From Oscillibacter sp. (GTDB lineage: Bacteria; Bacillota; Clostridia; Oscillospirales; Oscillospiraceae): a DNA stretch of 35,189 nt. Made by a program: the position numbers and the translations under genes. Below, in pieces: positions 1 through 7,748 of this stretch; the first letter of the stretch is position 1, and the number at the start of each line of letters is the position of its first letter. Location of the stretch: NCBI GenBank assembly GCA_009773995.1, contig VSMY01000008.1, positions 1 to 35,189 of the forward strand, read 5' to 3'. The notes under the pieces were generated by a model. The model saw nothing but the letters and a program-made list of their open reading frames with translations. It was not told the origin of the DNA and searched no databases.

Positions 1-135
1 GTCCCTGGGGAGGTCGGAGGGGGGAAGGGTGATGTGGGCGGTGCGGTTCAAGCTGCCCCCCAGCATCAGCGCCGCGAGGAGAACGGCGATGGCCAGCACG
101 GCCCAGGTGACCCAGTTCAGCTTCTGCTTATCCAT
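1..135 (-). CDS. Small membrane-anchored protein of unknown function, N-terminal part only
   Basis: The frame opens with ATG at 135 and runs off the window edge after 45 codons. Residues 8-26 (WVTWAVLAIAVLLAALMLG) form one hydrophobic segment after a short charged start (MDKQKLN), which fits a signal anchor with the rest outside the cell. The start lies 6 nt after the wecB stop, so it is probably the fourth gene of the trpS-wecA-wecB operon and translationally coupled. No recognisable domain is visible in the part present. A role in envelope polymer assembly is only a guess from position. Confidence 0.6.
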   Translation of the reverse strand, partial: MDKQKLNWVTWAVLAIAVLLAALMLGGSLNRTAHITLPPSDLPRD

Positions 136-141
136 GGCCCG

Positions 142-1293
142 CTACGCCCCATAATCGGCGGGCCGTTCTTCCCGGAGGCCGAAATGCCACTCGACGGCGT
201 CGGCGATGCGGCGGCAGGCGCGCCCGTCGCCATAGGGGTTCACGGCGTGGGCCATGGCGTCGTAGGCCCGCTTGTCCTGAATCAGTCGGGCGGCCATGGT
301 GACGATGTCGTCCTGGACCACCCCGGCCAGCTTCACGGTCCCGGCGGCCACGGCCTCGGGACGTTCCGTCTCCCGGCGGAGAACCAGCACGGGCTTGCCC
401 AGGGCCGGGGCCTCCTCCTGAAGGCCCCCGGAGTCCGTCAGCACCAGGTAGCAGCGGTCCATCAGGTTGTGCATCTCGTCGGCGGGCAGGGGATCGATCA
501 AATGGACCCGGGGCGCGCCCCGGAGATACTTGTCCACGGCTTCCCGGACCACCGGGCTCAGGTGGACGGGGTAGACCAGCTCCACATCCCGGTTCTCCTC
601 GGCAATCTGCCGGAGGGCCAGCATAATCTGCTTCATGGGCTCGCCGTAGTTCTCCCGCCGGTGGCAGGTGACCAGGAGGACCTTTTTTTCACCGTAGGGC
701 AGGCGGTTGAGCTCGTCTGTCGCAAATTGGTAATCCTTCCGCACGGTGGTTTTCAGCGCGTCGATGACGGTATTTCCCGTGATGAAGATGCCCGCAGGGT
801 CCCGGCCCTCCCGGAGGAGGTTCTCCCGGTTCCCGGCGGTGGGGCAGAAGTGCAGGTCCGCGATGGAGGAGGTCAGCACCCGGTTCATCTCCTCGGGGAA
901 GGGGGCGTATTTGTCATAGGTCCGCAGCCCCGCCTCCACATGGCCCACGGCCACCTGATGGTAGTAGGCGGAGAGGGCCCCGGCGAAGGTGGTGGAGGTG
1001 TCCCCGTGGACCAGGATCAGGTCCGGCTTCAGCTCGTCGATGGCCTCGTCCATGCCCAGGAGGCACTTGCTGGTGATGTGGGAGAGGGTCTGCCGGGGGG
1101 CCATGATATCAAGGTCCCGGTCCGGTCGAACGCCGAAGACCGCCAGCACGCTGTCCAGCATCTGCCGGTGCTGGGCGGTGACGCAGCAGAGGCTTTCAAT
1201 GCCGGGACGGGAGGCCAGCTCCTGCACCAGGGGACACATTTTGATGGCCTCCGGACGGGTGCCGAAGACGCTTAGAATACGCACGTTTTTCAT
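142..1293 (-). CDS. wecB: UDP-N-acetylglucosamine 2-epimerase (non-hydrolysing)
   Basis: This cytoplasmic enzyme interconverts UDP-GlcNAc and UDP-ManNAc, the ManNAc donor for teichoic-acid-type wall polymers. The 383 residues match the usual length. Visible family motifs are GTRPEAIKMCPL (11-22), HGDTST with D98, GHVEAGLRTYDKYAPFPEE with E120 and E134/E135, CHRREN with H211, and the nucleotide-binding stretch LTDSGGLQEEAPALGKP near the C-terminus. Those positions correspond to the catalytic Asp, Glu and His residues known in Escherichia coli WecB. Its ATG overlaps the wecA stop in an ATGA junction and AAGGAG lies just upstream, so the pair is translationally coupled. Call is secure; the end polymer is unknown. 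Confidence 0.95.
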   Translation of the reverse strand: MKNVRILSVFGTRPEAIKMCPLVQELASRPGIESLCCVTAQHRQMLDSVLAVFGVRPDRDLDIMAPRQTLSHITSKCLLGMDEAIDELKPDLILVHGDTSTTFAGALSAYYHQVAVGHVEAGLRTYDKYAPFPEEMNRVLTSSIADLHFCPTAGNRENLLREGRDPAGIFITGNTVIDALKTTVRKDYQFATDELNRLPYGEKKVLLVTCHRRENYGEPMKQIMLALRQIAEENRDVELVYPVHLSPVVREAVDKYLRGAPRVHLIDPLPADEMHNLMDRCYLVLTDSGGLQEEAPALGKPVLVLRRETERPEAVAAGTVKLAGVVQDDIVTMAARLIQDKRAYDAMAHAVNPYGDGRACRRIADAVEWHFGLREERPADYGA

Positions 1294-2444
1294 GTTTGCT
1301 CCTTGCTCCCATGGCCGGGGGCTTCTTCTTTTTCCTGGTGTTCGCCGTGGTGTCCCAGCTCCTTAAGCTCCTCCAGCTCCTCGTGGAGCTCCTCCCGGAT
1401 CTCCTTGGGGAACACCACCCGGGCGGCCACCGCTCCCACGACGCACAGCGTCACGAAGAAGAGCATGGCTTTCTGCTCGCCTCCGGTGGTCAGCACCACG
1501 GCGGAAAGGCCCAGCATGGCGGAGATGACGTACAGCGTGGCCACCGCCTGTTTCTGGTTCAGCCCCATGTCGATGAGCCGGTGGTGGATGTGCCCCCGGT
1601 CGGCGTGCATGGGGCTCTGCCCGTGGGCCAGGCGGCGGATGAAGGCGAAGGCCGTGTCGAAAATGGGAAGCCCTAAAATCAGGAAGGGCACGGCGAAGGA
1701 GATCACCGCGTAGAACTTGAAGAGGCCCTGGATGGACATGGTGGCCAGGATATAGCCCAGGAAGGTGGCCCCGGTGTCCCCCATGAACATCTTGGCGGGG
1801 TTGAGGTTGTAGGGCATGAAGCCCACGCAGGCCCCTACCAGCGCCGCCATGACGATGGCGACCTGGGCTTCGGAGGCCAGGAGGGCGATGACCAGCATGG
1901 TCGTGGCCGAGATGGCGGAGACGCCGTTGGCCAATCCGTCCAGCCCGTCGATGAGGTTCACCGCGTTGGTGATGGCCACGATCCAGAGCACCGTGAAGGG
2001 GACGGACAGGGGCCCCAGCACCCAGTAAAGACTGTCGGAAAAGATGTTGGGATTGGAAAAGGCCTGGATGACCACGCCGTTCAGGGCGGGGATCAGGGCG
2101 GCGGCGATCTGGACCACGAATTTCAGCATGGCGGGCAGGGCCATGATGTCATCCACCACCCCCAGGACCACGATGATGACGGAGCCCAGGAGGATGCTCT
2201 GCATCTGGCCGTTTCCCCGGACGCCGCCCAGGATGAGGACGCTGACCATGAAGCCGATGAAGATGGCCAGGCCCCCCAGCCGGGGGATGGGGACCTTGTG
2301 CATCCGCCGGGCGTCCTTGGGCACGTCTACCGCCCCCACCTTGTAGGCGAAGGTTTTTACCACGGGGGTCATCAGGAAGCTGACGACCAGCGCCGTCAGA
2401 AGGGCGAGGGCCACGTAGGCAATCAGCCGGTTATCTAAGGGCAT
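1290..2444 (-). CDS. wecA: Undecaprenyl-phosphate GlcNAc-1-phosphate transferase (WecA/TagO family)
   Basis: This polytopic membrane enzyme moves GlcNAc-1-phosphate from UDP-GlcNAc to undecaprenyl phosphate and so starts lipid-linked synthesis of teichoic acid or another wall polymer. About ten hydrophobic helices are visible over 384 residues. Family motifs are present: VVDDIMALP, NAVNLIDGLDGLANG, MFMGDTGATFLGY and HADRGHIHHRLIDMG, the last being characteristic of the polyprenyl-phosphate GlcNAc-1-phosphate branch rather than MraY. The C-terminal 30 residues are rich in E, K and H and probably cytoplasmic. AAGGAG overlaps the trpS stop region and the start is 12 nt after it. The trpS-wecA-wecB arrangement suggests one transcript. 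Confidence 0.93.
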   Translation of the reverse strand: MPLDNRLIAYVALALLTALVVSFLMTPVVKTFAYKVGAVDVPKDARRMHKVPIPRLGGLAIFIGFMVSVLILGGVRGNGQMQSILLGSVIIVVLGVVDDIMALPAMLKFVVQIAAALIPALNGVVIQAFSNPNIFSDSLYWVLGPLSVPFTVLWIVAITNAVNLIDGLDGLANGVSAISATTMLVIALLASEAQVAIVMAALVGACVGFMPYNLNPAKMFMGDTGATFLGYILATMSIQGLFKFYAVISFAVPFLILGLPIFDTAFAFIRRLAHGQSPMHADRGHIHHRLIDMGLNQKQAVATLYVISAMLGLSAVVLTTGGEQKAMLFFVTLCVVGAVAARVVFPKEIREELHEELEELKELGHHGEHQEKEEAPGHGSKEQT

Positions 2445-2456
2445 GTTGCGTTCTCC

Positions 2457-3458
2457 TTATCTGGGTAAAAACCCGACCTTTTTATAGACCTTGGCCAGGG
2501 TGCGCCCGGCAATGCGGGAGGCCCGCTCCGCGCCCTGGCGGTAGATGCCCTCCAGATACGCCTTGTCGGCCATCAGGCGCTGGGCCTCCTCCCGGATGGG
2601 GCGGAACAGCTCGATGACCGCGTCGCCCACGGCGGGCTTGAAGACGCCGTAGCCCTGGCCCTGGAATTCGGCCTCCGCCTCCTCCACGGTTTTTCCTGTG
2701 GCGGCGCAGTAGATGGTCAGCAGGTTGGAGACTCCGGGCTTATTTTCCTTATCGTAGCGGACGGCGGTCTCGCTGTCGGTGACGGCCCGCTTGAACTTCC
2801 GCTGGATGACCTCCGGCGGGTCCATTAGGTTGACGCAGCCGTCCGGGTCGGACTTGCTCATTTTGTTCATGGGATTGCCAAGGCTCATAACCCGGGCGCC
2901 CTGCTCCACCTTCTGAATGAAGGGCTCTGGCAGGGTGAAGGTGTCGCTGTAGACGCCGTTGAAGCGCTGGGCGATGTCCCGGCACAGCTCCACGTGCTGG
3001 CGCTGGTCTTCGCCCACGGGCACCAGGTCCGTCTGGTAGAGCAGGATGTCCGCCGCCATGAGCACCGGGTAGGTGAAAAGGCCCGCGGTGATGTTGTCGG
3101 CGTGCTGCTGGGATTTCTGCTTGAATTGGGTCATGCGGCTCAGCTCGCCGAACTGGGTGTAGCAGCTCAGCACCCAGCTGAGCTCCGCGTGCTGGGGGAC
3201 GTGGCTTTGGATAAAGAGGATGCTTTTCTCCGGGTCCAGGCCGCAGGCGATATACTGGGCCAGCTGGTCCAGCGCCCGGCGGCGCAGGTCCGCGGGTACC
3301 TGCCGCACGGTGATGGCGTGCATATCCACGATGCAGTAGACGCATTCATATTCGTCCTGAAGGGCCACCCAGTTTTTGATGGCGCCCATATAAGACCCAA
3401 GGGTCAGCTCTCCGCTGGGCTGGATGCCGCTGAAAATCCGTTTCTTCTTGTTTTCCAT
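2457..3458 (-). CDS. trpS: Tryptophanyl-tRNA synthetase
   Basis: This class I synthetase attaches Trp to tRNA(Trp). It has 333 residues, normal for bacterial TrpS. The HIGH-equivalent motif is within PSGELTLGSYMGAI (14-27) and the second signature is NKMSKSDPDG with KMSKS at 199-203. The VGEDQRQHVELCRDIA stretch is typical of the TrpS Rossmann fold. GAGG at 3468-3465 precedes the ATG by 6 nt. The gene is preceded by a T-box leader with a UGG specifier, which independently supports Trp specificity, and by a second possible promoter below the T-box terminator. It is the first gene of the trpS-wecA-wecB operon. Confidence 0.97.
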   Translation of the reverse strand: MENKKKRIFSGIQPSGELTLGSYMGAIKNWVALQDEYECVYCIVDMHAITVRQVPADLRRRALDQLAQYIACGLDPEKSILFIQSHVPQHAELSWVLSCYTQFGELSRMTQFKQKSQQHADNITAGLFTYPVLMAADILLYQTDLVPVGEDQRQHVELCRDIAQRFNGVYSDTFTLPEPFIQKVEQGARVMSLGNPMNKMSKSDPDGCVNLMDPPEVIQRKFKRAVTDSETAVRYDKENKPGVSNLLTIYCAATGKTVEEAEAEFQGQGYGVFKPAVGDAVIELFRPIREEAQRLMADKAYLEGIYRQGAERASRIAGRTLAKVYKKVGFLPR

Positions 3459-3475
3459 AACATACCTCGCTGTCC

Positions 3476-3495
3476 GGTTCCGGAGCGCCGGAACC
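3476..3495 (-). other. Hairpin in the trpS leader
   Basis: Two perfect 8-bp arms (GGTTCCGG and CCGGAACC) enclose a 4-nt loop. On the trpS transcript the stem ends about 17 nt before the ATG and leaves the ribosome site free. There is no U-tract, so it is not a standard terminator. It may stabilise the mRNA 5' end made from the promoter at 3510-3538. Confidence 0.5.
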
Positions 3496-3509
3496 TGCTC
3501 AATTTTACT

Positions 3510-3538
3510 AGTTTACCACGAATTGACGAGAAGTGCAA
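3510..3538 (-). promoter_or_regulatory. Possible second trpS promoter, below the T-box terminator
   Basis: On the minus strand TTGCAC (3538-3533) and TAAACT (3515-3510) are separated by exactly 17 nt. If used, it would start transcription after the T-box terminator and give basal trpS-wecA-wecB expression that does not depend on tRNA charging. Both hexamers deviate from consensus, so this is a prediction. Confidence 0.4.
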
Positions 3539-3636
3539 TTGCCGGAGGGCAAAAAAGGATGAGACTCTTTTTTATCGACCATGAATCATGCCGCCCGCCC
3601 CTTTCAAAATGCCGGCCGGTTCCTGGGCGAAGCGTC

Positions 3637-3935
3637 AAAAAAAAGACCCCCATCCCAAGAAAAGACCTGTAACAGGTATCTTTGGGACAAAAGCCTAAAA
3701 ACTTCTGCGGTGCCACCCAAATTGGCGGTTTCAAACCGCCCGCTCGGCGGCGCGCCGACACGCGCCTTTCCTTGGTAACGGGGGAAAAGCCCGTCGGAGC
3801 GTAATGAGGGAGCTTGCTCCCGGTTCAGCCCGCCCTCCACGGTCCATTCAACAGGCTTGCGTTCGCCGCCCTTCCACCACCGGCGGCTCGCTATGAGAAC
3901 CAAGACCCCGTTTACTTGTCCGCATCATCGGTTTG
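3637..3935 (-). promoter_or_regulatory. T-box riboswitch leader specific for tRNA(Trp)
   Basis: Read on the minus strand, the T-box sequence AATTTGGGTGGCACCGC lies at 3723-3707. Upstream are Stem I elements: ATGATGCGGACAAGTAAA near 3930-3910, the ATAGCGAG bulge-like motif near 3895, and GAATGGACC containing the specifier codon TGG (3846-3844), which calls Trp. A GGCGGTTT/AAACCGCC stem directly precedes the T-box. Two exclusive folds are visible. TCCCAAA at 3687-3681 can pair with TTTGGG of the T-box (antiterminator) or, with an inner ACCTG/CAGGT stem, with TTGGGA at 3658-3653 to form a terminator followed by eight U (3644-3637). Uncharged tRNA(Trp) should favour read-through. The outer boundary of Stem I is approximate. 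Confidence 0.92.
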
Positions 3936-3953
3936 CGCTTATACGTTTTGTAC

Positions 3954-3982
3954 AGCATACGCCGCCGGGCCGGGTTTGTCAA
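3954..3982 (-). promoter_or_regulatory. Promoter of the T-box/trpS operon
   Basis: On the minus strand a perfect TTGACA (3982-3977), a 17-nt spacer and TATGCT (3959-3954) form a strong housekeeping promoter. The expected start near 3947 lies just before the T-box Stem I. Confidence 0.8.
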
Positions 3983-4075
3983 GTCCCGGAGCGCATTTTG
4001 ACGGTTTTTATAAACAAGAGCCCTTCAGGACTGGCCGTTTCCCCTGTTTTTGAGAAGGGTTTTTGGAAAAACCCC

Positions 4076-4104
4076 TTGAGATTTCAAGATTTTCTTGCTA
4101 TACT
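4076..4104 (+). promoter_or_regulatory. Promoter of the lepB operon
   Basis: TTGAGA (4076-4081), a 17-nt spacer and TATACT (4099-4104) lie 40 nt before the lepB start. It diverges from the trpS promoter, with under 100 bp between the two -35 elements. Since no clear terminator is visible until after thrC, it probably drives the whole block to about 9953. Confidence 0.75.
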
Positions 4105-4144
4105 AACTAAGATTGAAAATTTTTTACGGCTAGGAGGAATCAAC

Positions 4145-4738
4145 ATGCCGGACGGGAAGAAGGATGAAAAAAAGCAGGAACAGCCGGGCCGCGGCCTCTA
4201 TGATTGGGCGCAGGCGCTGGTGTGCTCCGTGTTGGCGGCGGTGGTGGTGTTTGCCTTCGGGGCCCGGGTAGTGGGAGTCTCCGGCGGTTCCATGCGTGAG
4301 ACGCTGCAGAATGGAGATCTGCTGCTGGTGGTGAACCGGGTTCTTTGCGGGGATTTTGAGCGGGGCGACGTGGTTATCGCCGCAAAGGCCGCTTTTGAGA
4401 ACGGAGAGCCTATTGTCAAACGGGTCATCGCCACCGAGGGGGAAACCGTGGACGTGGATTTTGACAACGGCGTGGTCTACGTGGACGGCGAGGCCTTGGT
4501 GGAGCCCTATATCCGGGAGGCCACCCACCTGGCGGAGGGAACGGAGTTCCCCTTCACGGTGCCGGAGGGCTGCGTCTTCCTTATGGGGGACAACCGCAAC
4601 GGGAGCCGGGACAGCCGGGCCCCCGAGCTGGGGGCGGTGGATGAGCGCTGCCTCATCGGACGAGCGGTGTTTTTGCTGCTGCCGGGAATGACCGAGGACC
4701 TGGGTATGCGGGAGTGGGACCGCATAGGGACGCTCTGA
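4145..4738 (+). CDS. lepB: Signal peptidase I, first tandem copy
   Basis: This membrane-bound serine protease removes signal peptides from secreted proteins. The start is ATG 4145 with TAGGAGGA at 4131-4138; the open frame continues upstream but would cross the promoter. The 197-residue protein has one membrane anchor at about 22-44, the catalytic Ser at S49 in GGSM, the catalytic Lys at K92 in VKRVIA, and the late motif GDNRNGSRDSR (148-158). After the Ser it reads SMRETL where most family members have SMxPTL, so the usual Pro is replaced by Glu. The next gene is a second signal peptidase of identical length. The differing substrate loop suggests division of labour, which is inference. Confidence 0.94.
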   Translation: MPDGKKDEKKQEQPGRGLYDWAQALVCSVLAAVVVFAFGARVVGVSGGSMRETLQNGDLLLVVNRVLCGDFERGDVVIAAKAAFENGEPIVKRVIATEGETVDVDFDNGVVYVDGEALVEPYIREATHLAEGTEFPFTVPEGCVFLMGDNRNGSRDSRAPELGAVDERCLIGRAVFLLLPGMTEDLGMREWDRIGTL

Positions 4739-4773
4739 GGCGCGATACCCCGAGATCAAGGAGAGAAAGAGAC

Positions 4774-5367
4774 ATGCAGAAAGAAGCGCGGGCGGAACCG
4801 GAGAAGAAGAGCCGGAGCCGCGAACTGTACGAGTGGGTCCAGGCTCTGGTCTGCTCCGTGTTGGCCGTGGTGCTGGCGTTTACCTTCGGCGCGCGCCTCA
4901 TCGGCGTGGACGGACACTCCATGGTGCCCACCCTCCAGGACGGGGACCGGCTGCTGGTGCTGAACTCCATGCTCTGCGGCGGCTATGCGCCGGGGGACAT
5001 CGTGGTTTTGCGGAAGGAGAGCTTCCTCCCCACGCCCATCGTCAAGCGGGTCATCGCCGTGGAGGGCCAGGTGGTGGACATCGACTTTGGCTCCGGCATA
5101 GTCTATGTGGACGGGAAGCGCCTCCATGAGGACTATATCAACGAGCCGACCTTCACGCCGGAGGGAACGGAATTCCCCCTCACCGTGCCGGAGGGCTGCG
5201 TCTTCGTCATGGGGGACAACCGCAACCACTCCACCGACAGCCGGAGCGCCCAGCTGGGCACCATAGACGCGCGCTATATCATCGGCCGGGCGGCGTTCCT
5301 GGCCCTGCCCGGCCCGGACGCCGAAACGGGAATCCGGGACTACGGACGAATCGGAGGAATCGGCTAG
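4774..5367 (+). CDS. lepB: Signal peptidase I, second tandem copy
   Basis: The start is ATG 4774 with AAGGAGA at 4758-4764, 35 nt after the first copy ends. The product is again 197 residues, with a charged N-terminus, a membrane anchor at about 22-44, Ser49 in GHSMVPTL (canonical form), Lys91 in VKRVIAVEG and GDNRNHSTDSR. The two copies align nearly without gaps, which indicates tandem duplication followed by divergence. The C-terminal TAG overlaps the rbgA GTG by one base. Both copies keep the Ser/Lys dyad and should be active. Firmicutes often carry several type I signal peptidases with overlapping substrates. Confidence 0.94.
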   Translation: MQKEARAEPEKKSRSRELYEWVQALVCSVLAVVLAFTFGARLIGVDGHSMVPTLQDGDRLLVLNSMLCGGYAPGDIVVLRKESFLPTPIVKRVIAVEGQVVDIDFGSGIVYVDGKRLHEDYINEPTFTPEGTEFPLTVPEGCVFVMGDNRNHSTDSRSAQLGTIDARYIIGRAAFLALPGPDAETGIRDYGRIGGIG

Positions 5368-6236
5368 TGGAAATCCAATGGTACCCTGGGCACATGGCGA
5401 AGACCCGGCGGATGATCGGGGAACAGCTGAAAAACGTGGACGCGGTGTGCGAGATCCTGGACGCCCGCATCCCCCGGTCCAGCCGGAACCCGGATGTGGA
5501 CGGCCTGACGGCGGGGAAGCCCCGGCTGGTGGTCCTGAACCGGGCGGATCAGGCGGACCGGGAGGCGACAAAAGCCTGGGCCGCCCACTTCAAGGAAAAG
5601 GGCTGGGCGGTGCTGGAGACGGATTCCAAGAGCGGCGCGGGCACGGCGAAGTTTTCCGCCGCGGTCCGGGAGCTGCTTTCGGACAAGCTCCGGGCCTACG
5701 CCGAGAAGGGCCAGACGGGCCGGGTGGTCCGGGTCATGGTCCTGGGCATCCCCAACGTGGGGAAGTCCACCTTCATCAACAAAATCGCGGGCCGGAAAAC
5801 CGCCAAGGCGGAGGACCGCCCCGGCGTCACCCGGTCGAAACAGTGGGTGCCCATCGACCGGGGTCTTGAGCTGCTGGACACCCCCGGCATCCTCTGGCCC
5901 AAGCTGGACGATAAAGACGTTGGTCTGCACTTGGCCTTCACCGGGGCGGTAAAGGACGAGATTCTGGACACGGAGACCCTGGGCTGCCACCTGATGGCGT
6001 ACCTTGCGGAAAAATATCCGGAGGCCCTGAAAACCGGCTATAAGCTCCCCACCCTCCCGGAGCGGGAGGCGGAGGAAAACGACGTGGCTTTCGGCTGGCG
6101 GCTGCTGGAGGCCGCCGGACGGCGGCGGGGCTTCCTGATCTCCGGCGGCGAGGTGGACACGGAACGCATGGCGAAGATTCTGCTGGATGAGTTCCGCTCC
6201 GGCAAGCTGGGGCGGTTTACCTTGGAGGTACCGTGA
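5367..6236 (+). CDS. rbgA: Ribosome biogenesis GTPase RbgA (YlqF)
   Basis: This circularly permuted GTPase acts late in 50S subunit assembly. The order of GTPase motifs shows the permutation: G4 NRAD (58-61) comes before G1 GIPNVGKS (127-134), then G2 near GVT (153-155) and G3 DTPG (171-174). The N-terminus WYPGHMAKT is typical of the family. The 289 residues match the usual length. The start is GTG 5367, sharing one base with the lepB stop, with GGAGG at 5353-5357 nine bases before. No ATG fits better, because the first in-frame one would remove the WYPGHM motif. Confidence 0.95.
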   Translation: MEIQWYPGHMAKTRRMIGEQLKNVDAVCEILDARIPRSSRNPDVDGLTAGKPRLVVLNRADQADREATKAWAAHFKEKGWAVLETDSKSGAGTAKFSAAVRELLSDKLRAYAEKGQTGRVVRVMVLGIPNVGKSTFINKIAGRKTAKAEDRPGVTRSKQWVPIDRGLELLDTPGILWPKLDDKDVGLHLAFTGAVKDEILDTETLGCHLMAYLAEKYPEALKTGYKLPTLPEREAEENDVAFGWRLLEAAGRRRGFLISGGEVDTERMAKILLDEFRSGKLGRFTLEVP

Positions 6237-6763
6237 TGGGAGACAACAGGAAATGGTCCGCCGCCGATTTCGCGGCGCTTTTATGGGTGGCCCTGCATCT
6301 CTGTACCAGTGTCCTCTCGTTTATGCACGGCCTCTATCAGACGTATACAAGCTGGACCTGGGTCCTGCTGACAGTTTGGCTCCTGGGACAGCTGGTTATA
6401 GACGTGTGGATTAGCTCCGGGAGACCGGGACTGCTCCGCTTTGTGAAATGGTATTGGGGCCTCAGTACCGCGCTGGCGGTGGGAGGACTTTTGGTCGCCA
6501 CGCTAAGGTTGTCCTTGGGTTGGGTTGAGATTCTTGGAATGATCTGTGCGCTTCTGACGCCGCTGTATCAGCTCCTGGCTTTCGCCTGGCTGCTGTTTGA
6601 CGAGCTGGCGGGATTGCGGGGAAGTCTCCGGTTTGGCGTGGACTGGTCGGCGATGCTGGCGTTTTGCCTCATCCATTTCATCTATTTCGCCTGGCTTCAC
6701 CGCCGGGCTAAAAGGAGAGGAGAGCATGGACCTGTGGACCCCGGAGCGGGAACAGTGGAATAA
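6236..6763 (+). CDS. Five-helix integral membrane protein of unknown function
   Basis: The 175-residue product has five predicted membrane segments at about 13-34, 41-60, 73-95, 98-122 and 137-154, rich in Trp and Leu, and a basic C-terminal tail (HRRAKRRGEHG). I recognise no family. ATG 6236 shares a base with the rbgA stop and follows GGAGG (6224-6228); a GTG one codon earlier is less well spaced. The 3' end overlaps rnhB by 38 nt. Its DNA is visibly less GC-rich than its neighbours, with more T-rich and rare-type codons, as expected for a membrane protein or a later arrival. Its position between two nucleic-acid/ribosome genes tells nothing firm about function. Confidence 0.7.
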   Translation: MGDNRKWSAADFAALLWVALHLCTSVLSFMHGLYQTYTSWTWVLLTVWLLGQLVIDVWISSGRPGLLRFVKWYWGLSTALAVGGLLVATLRLSLGWVEILGMICALLTPLYQLLAFAWLLFDELAGLRGSLRFGVDWSAMLAFCLIHFIYFAWLHRRAKRRGEHGPVDPGAGTVE

Positions 6764-7349
6764 GGGCTTTGCCTTCCTCTGCGGCGTGGACGAGGCGGGG
6801 GCGGGCCCCCTGGCGGGGCCGGTATACGCCGCCGCCGTCATCCTGCCTAGGGAGATAGAAATCCCCGGATTGAACGACTCCAAGAAGCTGACCGAGAAAA
6901 AGCGGGAGGCCCTCTACGACCTTATCACCGCCCGGGCGGAGGCGTGGTCTGTCGCCTTTGTCACGGCAGAGGAGATTGACGCGCTGGACATATTGAACGC
7001 CCGGATGCTGGCCATGAACCGGGCCATGGAGGGACTGTCCGTCAAGCCGGACCTGGCCCTCATCGACGGCAACCGGGATCACGGCAGCCGGGTTGCCATC
7101 GAAGCGCCCCACGTCACCCTAGTGGGCGGCGACGGGAAAAGCGCCTCCATCGCCGCCGCGTCCATCCTGGCCAAGGTGAGCCGGGACCGCTATGTCTCCC
7201 AAGAGCTGGACGCGCTGTATCCCCAATACGGCTTTGCCAGGCACAAGGGCTACGGCACGAAAGCCCATTACGCCGCTTTGGACGAATACGGCCCCTGCCC
7301 GGCCCATCGGAAGACCTTCCTGAAAAAGTGGGAGGCGCGGCGGACGTGA
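6726..7349 (+). CDS. rnhB: Ribonuclease HII
   Basis: RNase HII cuts the RNA strand of RNA-DNA hybrids and removes single ribonucleotides from DNA. Start ATG 6726 follows AAAGGAGAGG; longer in-frame starts lie inside the membrane-protein gene. The 207 residues carry the four metal-binding acids: D22 and E23 in CGVDEAGAGPLAGP, D114 in ALIDGN and D136 in GGDGKSASIAAASILAKVSR. The LNDSKKLTEKKRE motif is also typical. The 38-nt overlap with the upstream gene means coupled translation. The 3' stop overlaps the YraN gene start (GTGA). Confidence 0.96.
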   Translation: MDLWTPEREQWNKGFAFLCGVDEAGAGPLAGPVYAAAVILPREIEIPGLNDSKKLTEKKREALYDLITARAEAWSVAFVTAEEIDALDILNARMLAMNRAMEGLSVKPDLALIDGNRDHGSRVAIEAPHVTLVGGDGKSASIAAASILAKVSRDRYVSQELDALYPQYGFARHKGYGTKAHYAALDEYGPCPAHRKTFLKKWEARRT

Positions 7350-7711
7350 GCGGGACAGGGAAAAAAGCCTCCGGGGACCAGGGGGAGGCCCTGGCCGCCC
7401 GGTATCTGGAAGAACGGGGCTATACCATCTTAAACCGCCAGTGGCGCTGCCGGTTCGGAGAGCTGGATTTGGTGGCCCGCAGTCCTGACGGCGTCCTCTG
7501 CTTCGTGGAGGTGAAGCGCCGAGGTCCCGGCTCCATCGGCCTGCCCCGGGAGTTCGTGGACGGGCGGAAACAGCAGCGCCTCCGCCGGGCCGCAAACCTC
7601 TACCTGGGCTTTCACGGCCTGGACTGCCCCGCCCGCTTCGACGTGGCGGAGGTTTACGAGGGAAAAGACGGAGGTCTCCAGGTGGAGTACCTGGAAGACG
7701 CCTTTGCATAG
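7346..7711 (+). CDS. YraN family protein (UPF0102, nuclease-like fold)
   Basis: This 121-residue protein belongs to the YraN/UPF0102 family, which is small, widespread, often next to rnhB and of unsettled function. The restriction-nuclease-like core is visible: GDQGEALAARYLEERGY at the N-terminus, then GELDLVARSPDGVLCFVEVK with the E-D-(EVK) arrangement. The preferred start is GTG 7346, overlapping the rnhB stop, with GGGAGG (7330-7335) ten bases before; GTG 7328 is in frame but lacks a site. The rnhB-yraN order is common in clostridia. DNA repair or recombination has been suggested for the family without firm proof. Confidence 0.9.
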   Translation: MSGTGKKASGDQGEALAARYLEERGYTILNRQWRCRFGELDLVARSPDGVLCFVEVKRRGPGSIGLPREFVDGRKQQRLRRAANLYLGFHGLDCPARFDVAEVYEGKDGGLQVEYLEDAFA

Positions 7712-7748
7712 ATTCAAAAAACACAACCAGAAAGGTGAGATACGAGGC

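Noticed and set aside
3857..4144. N-terminal extension of the first signal peptidase
   Set aside because: It would run through the divergent promoters and the T-box Stem I region; the ATG at 4145 has a strong ribosome site and gives a protein exactly as long as the second copy.
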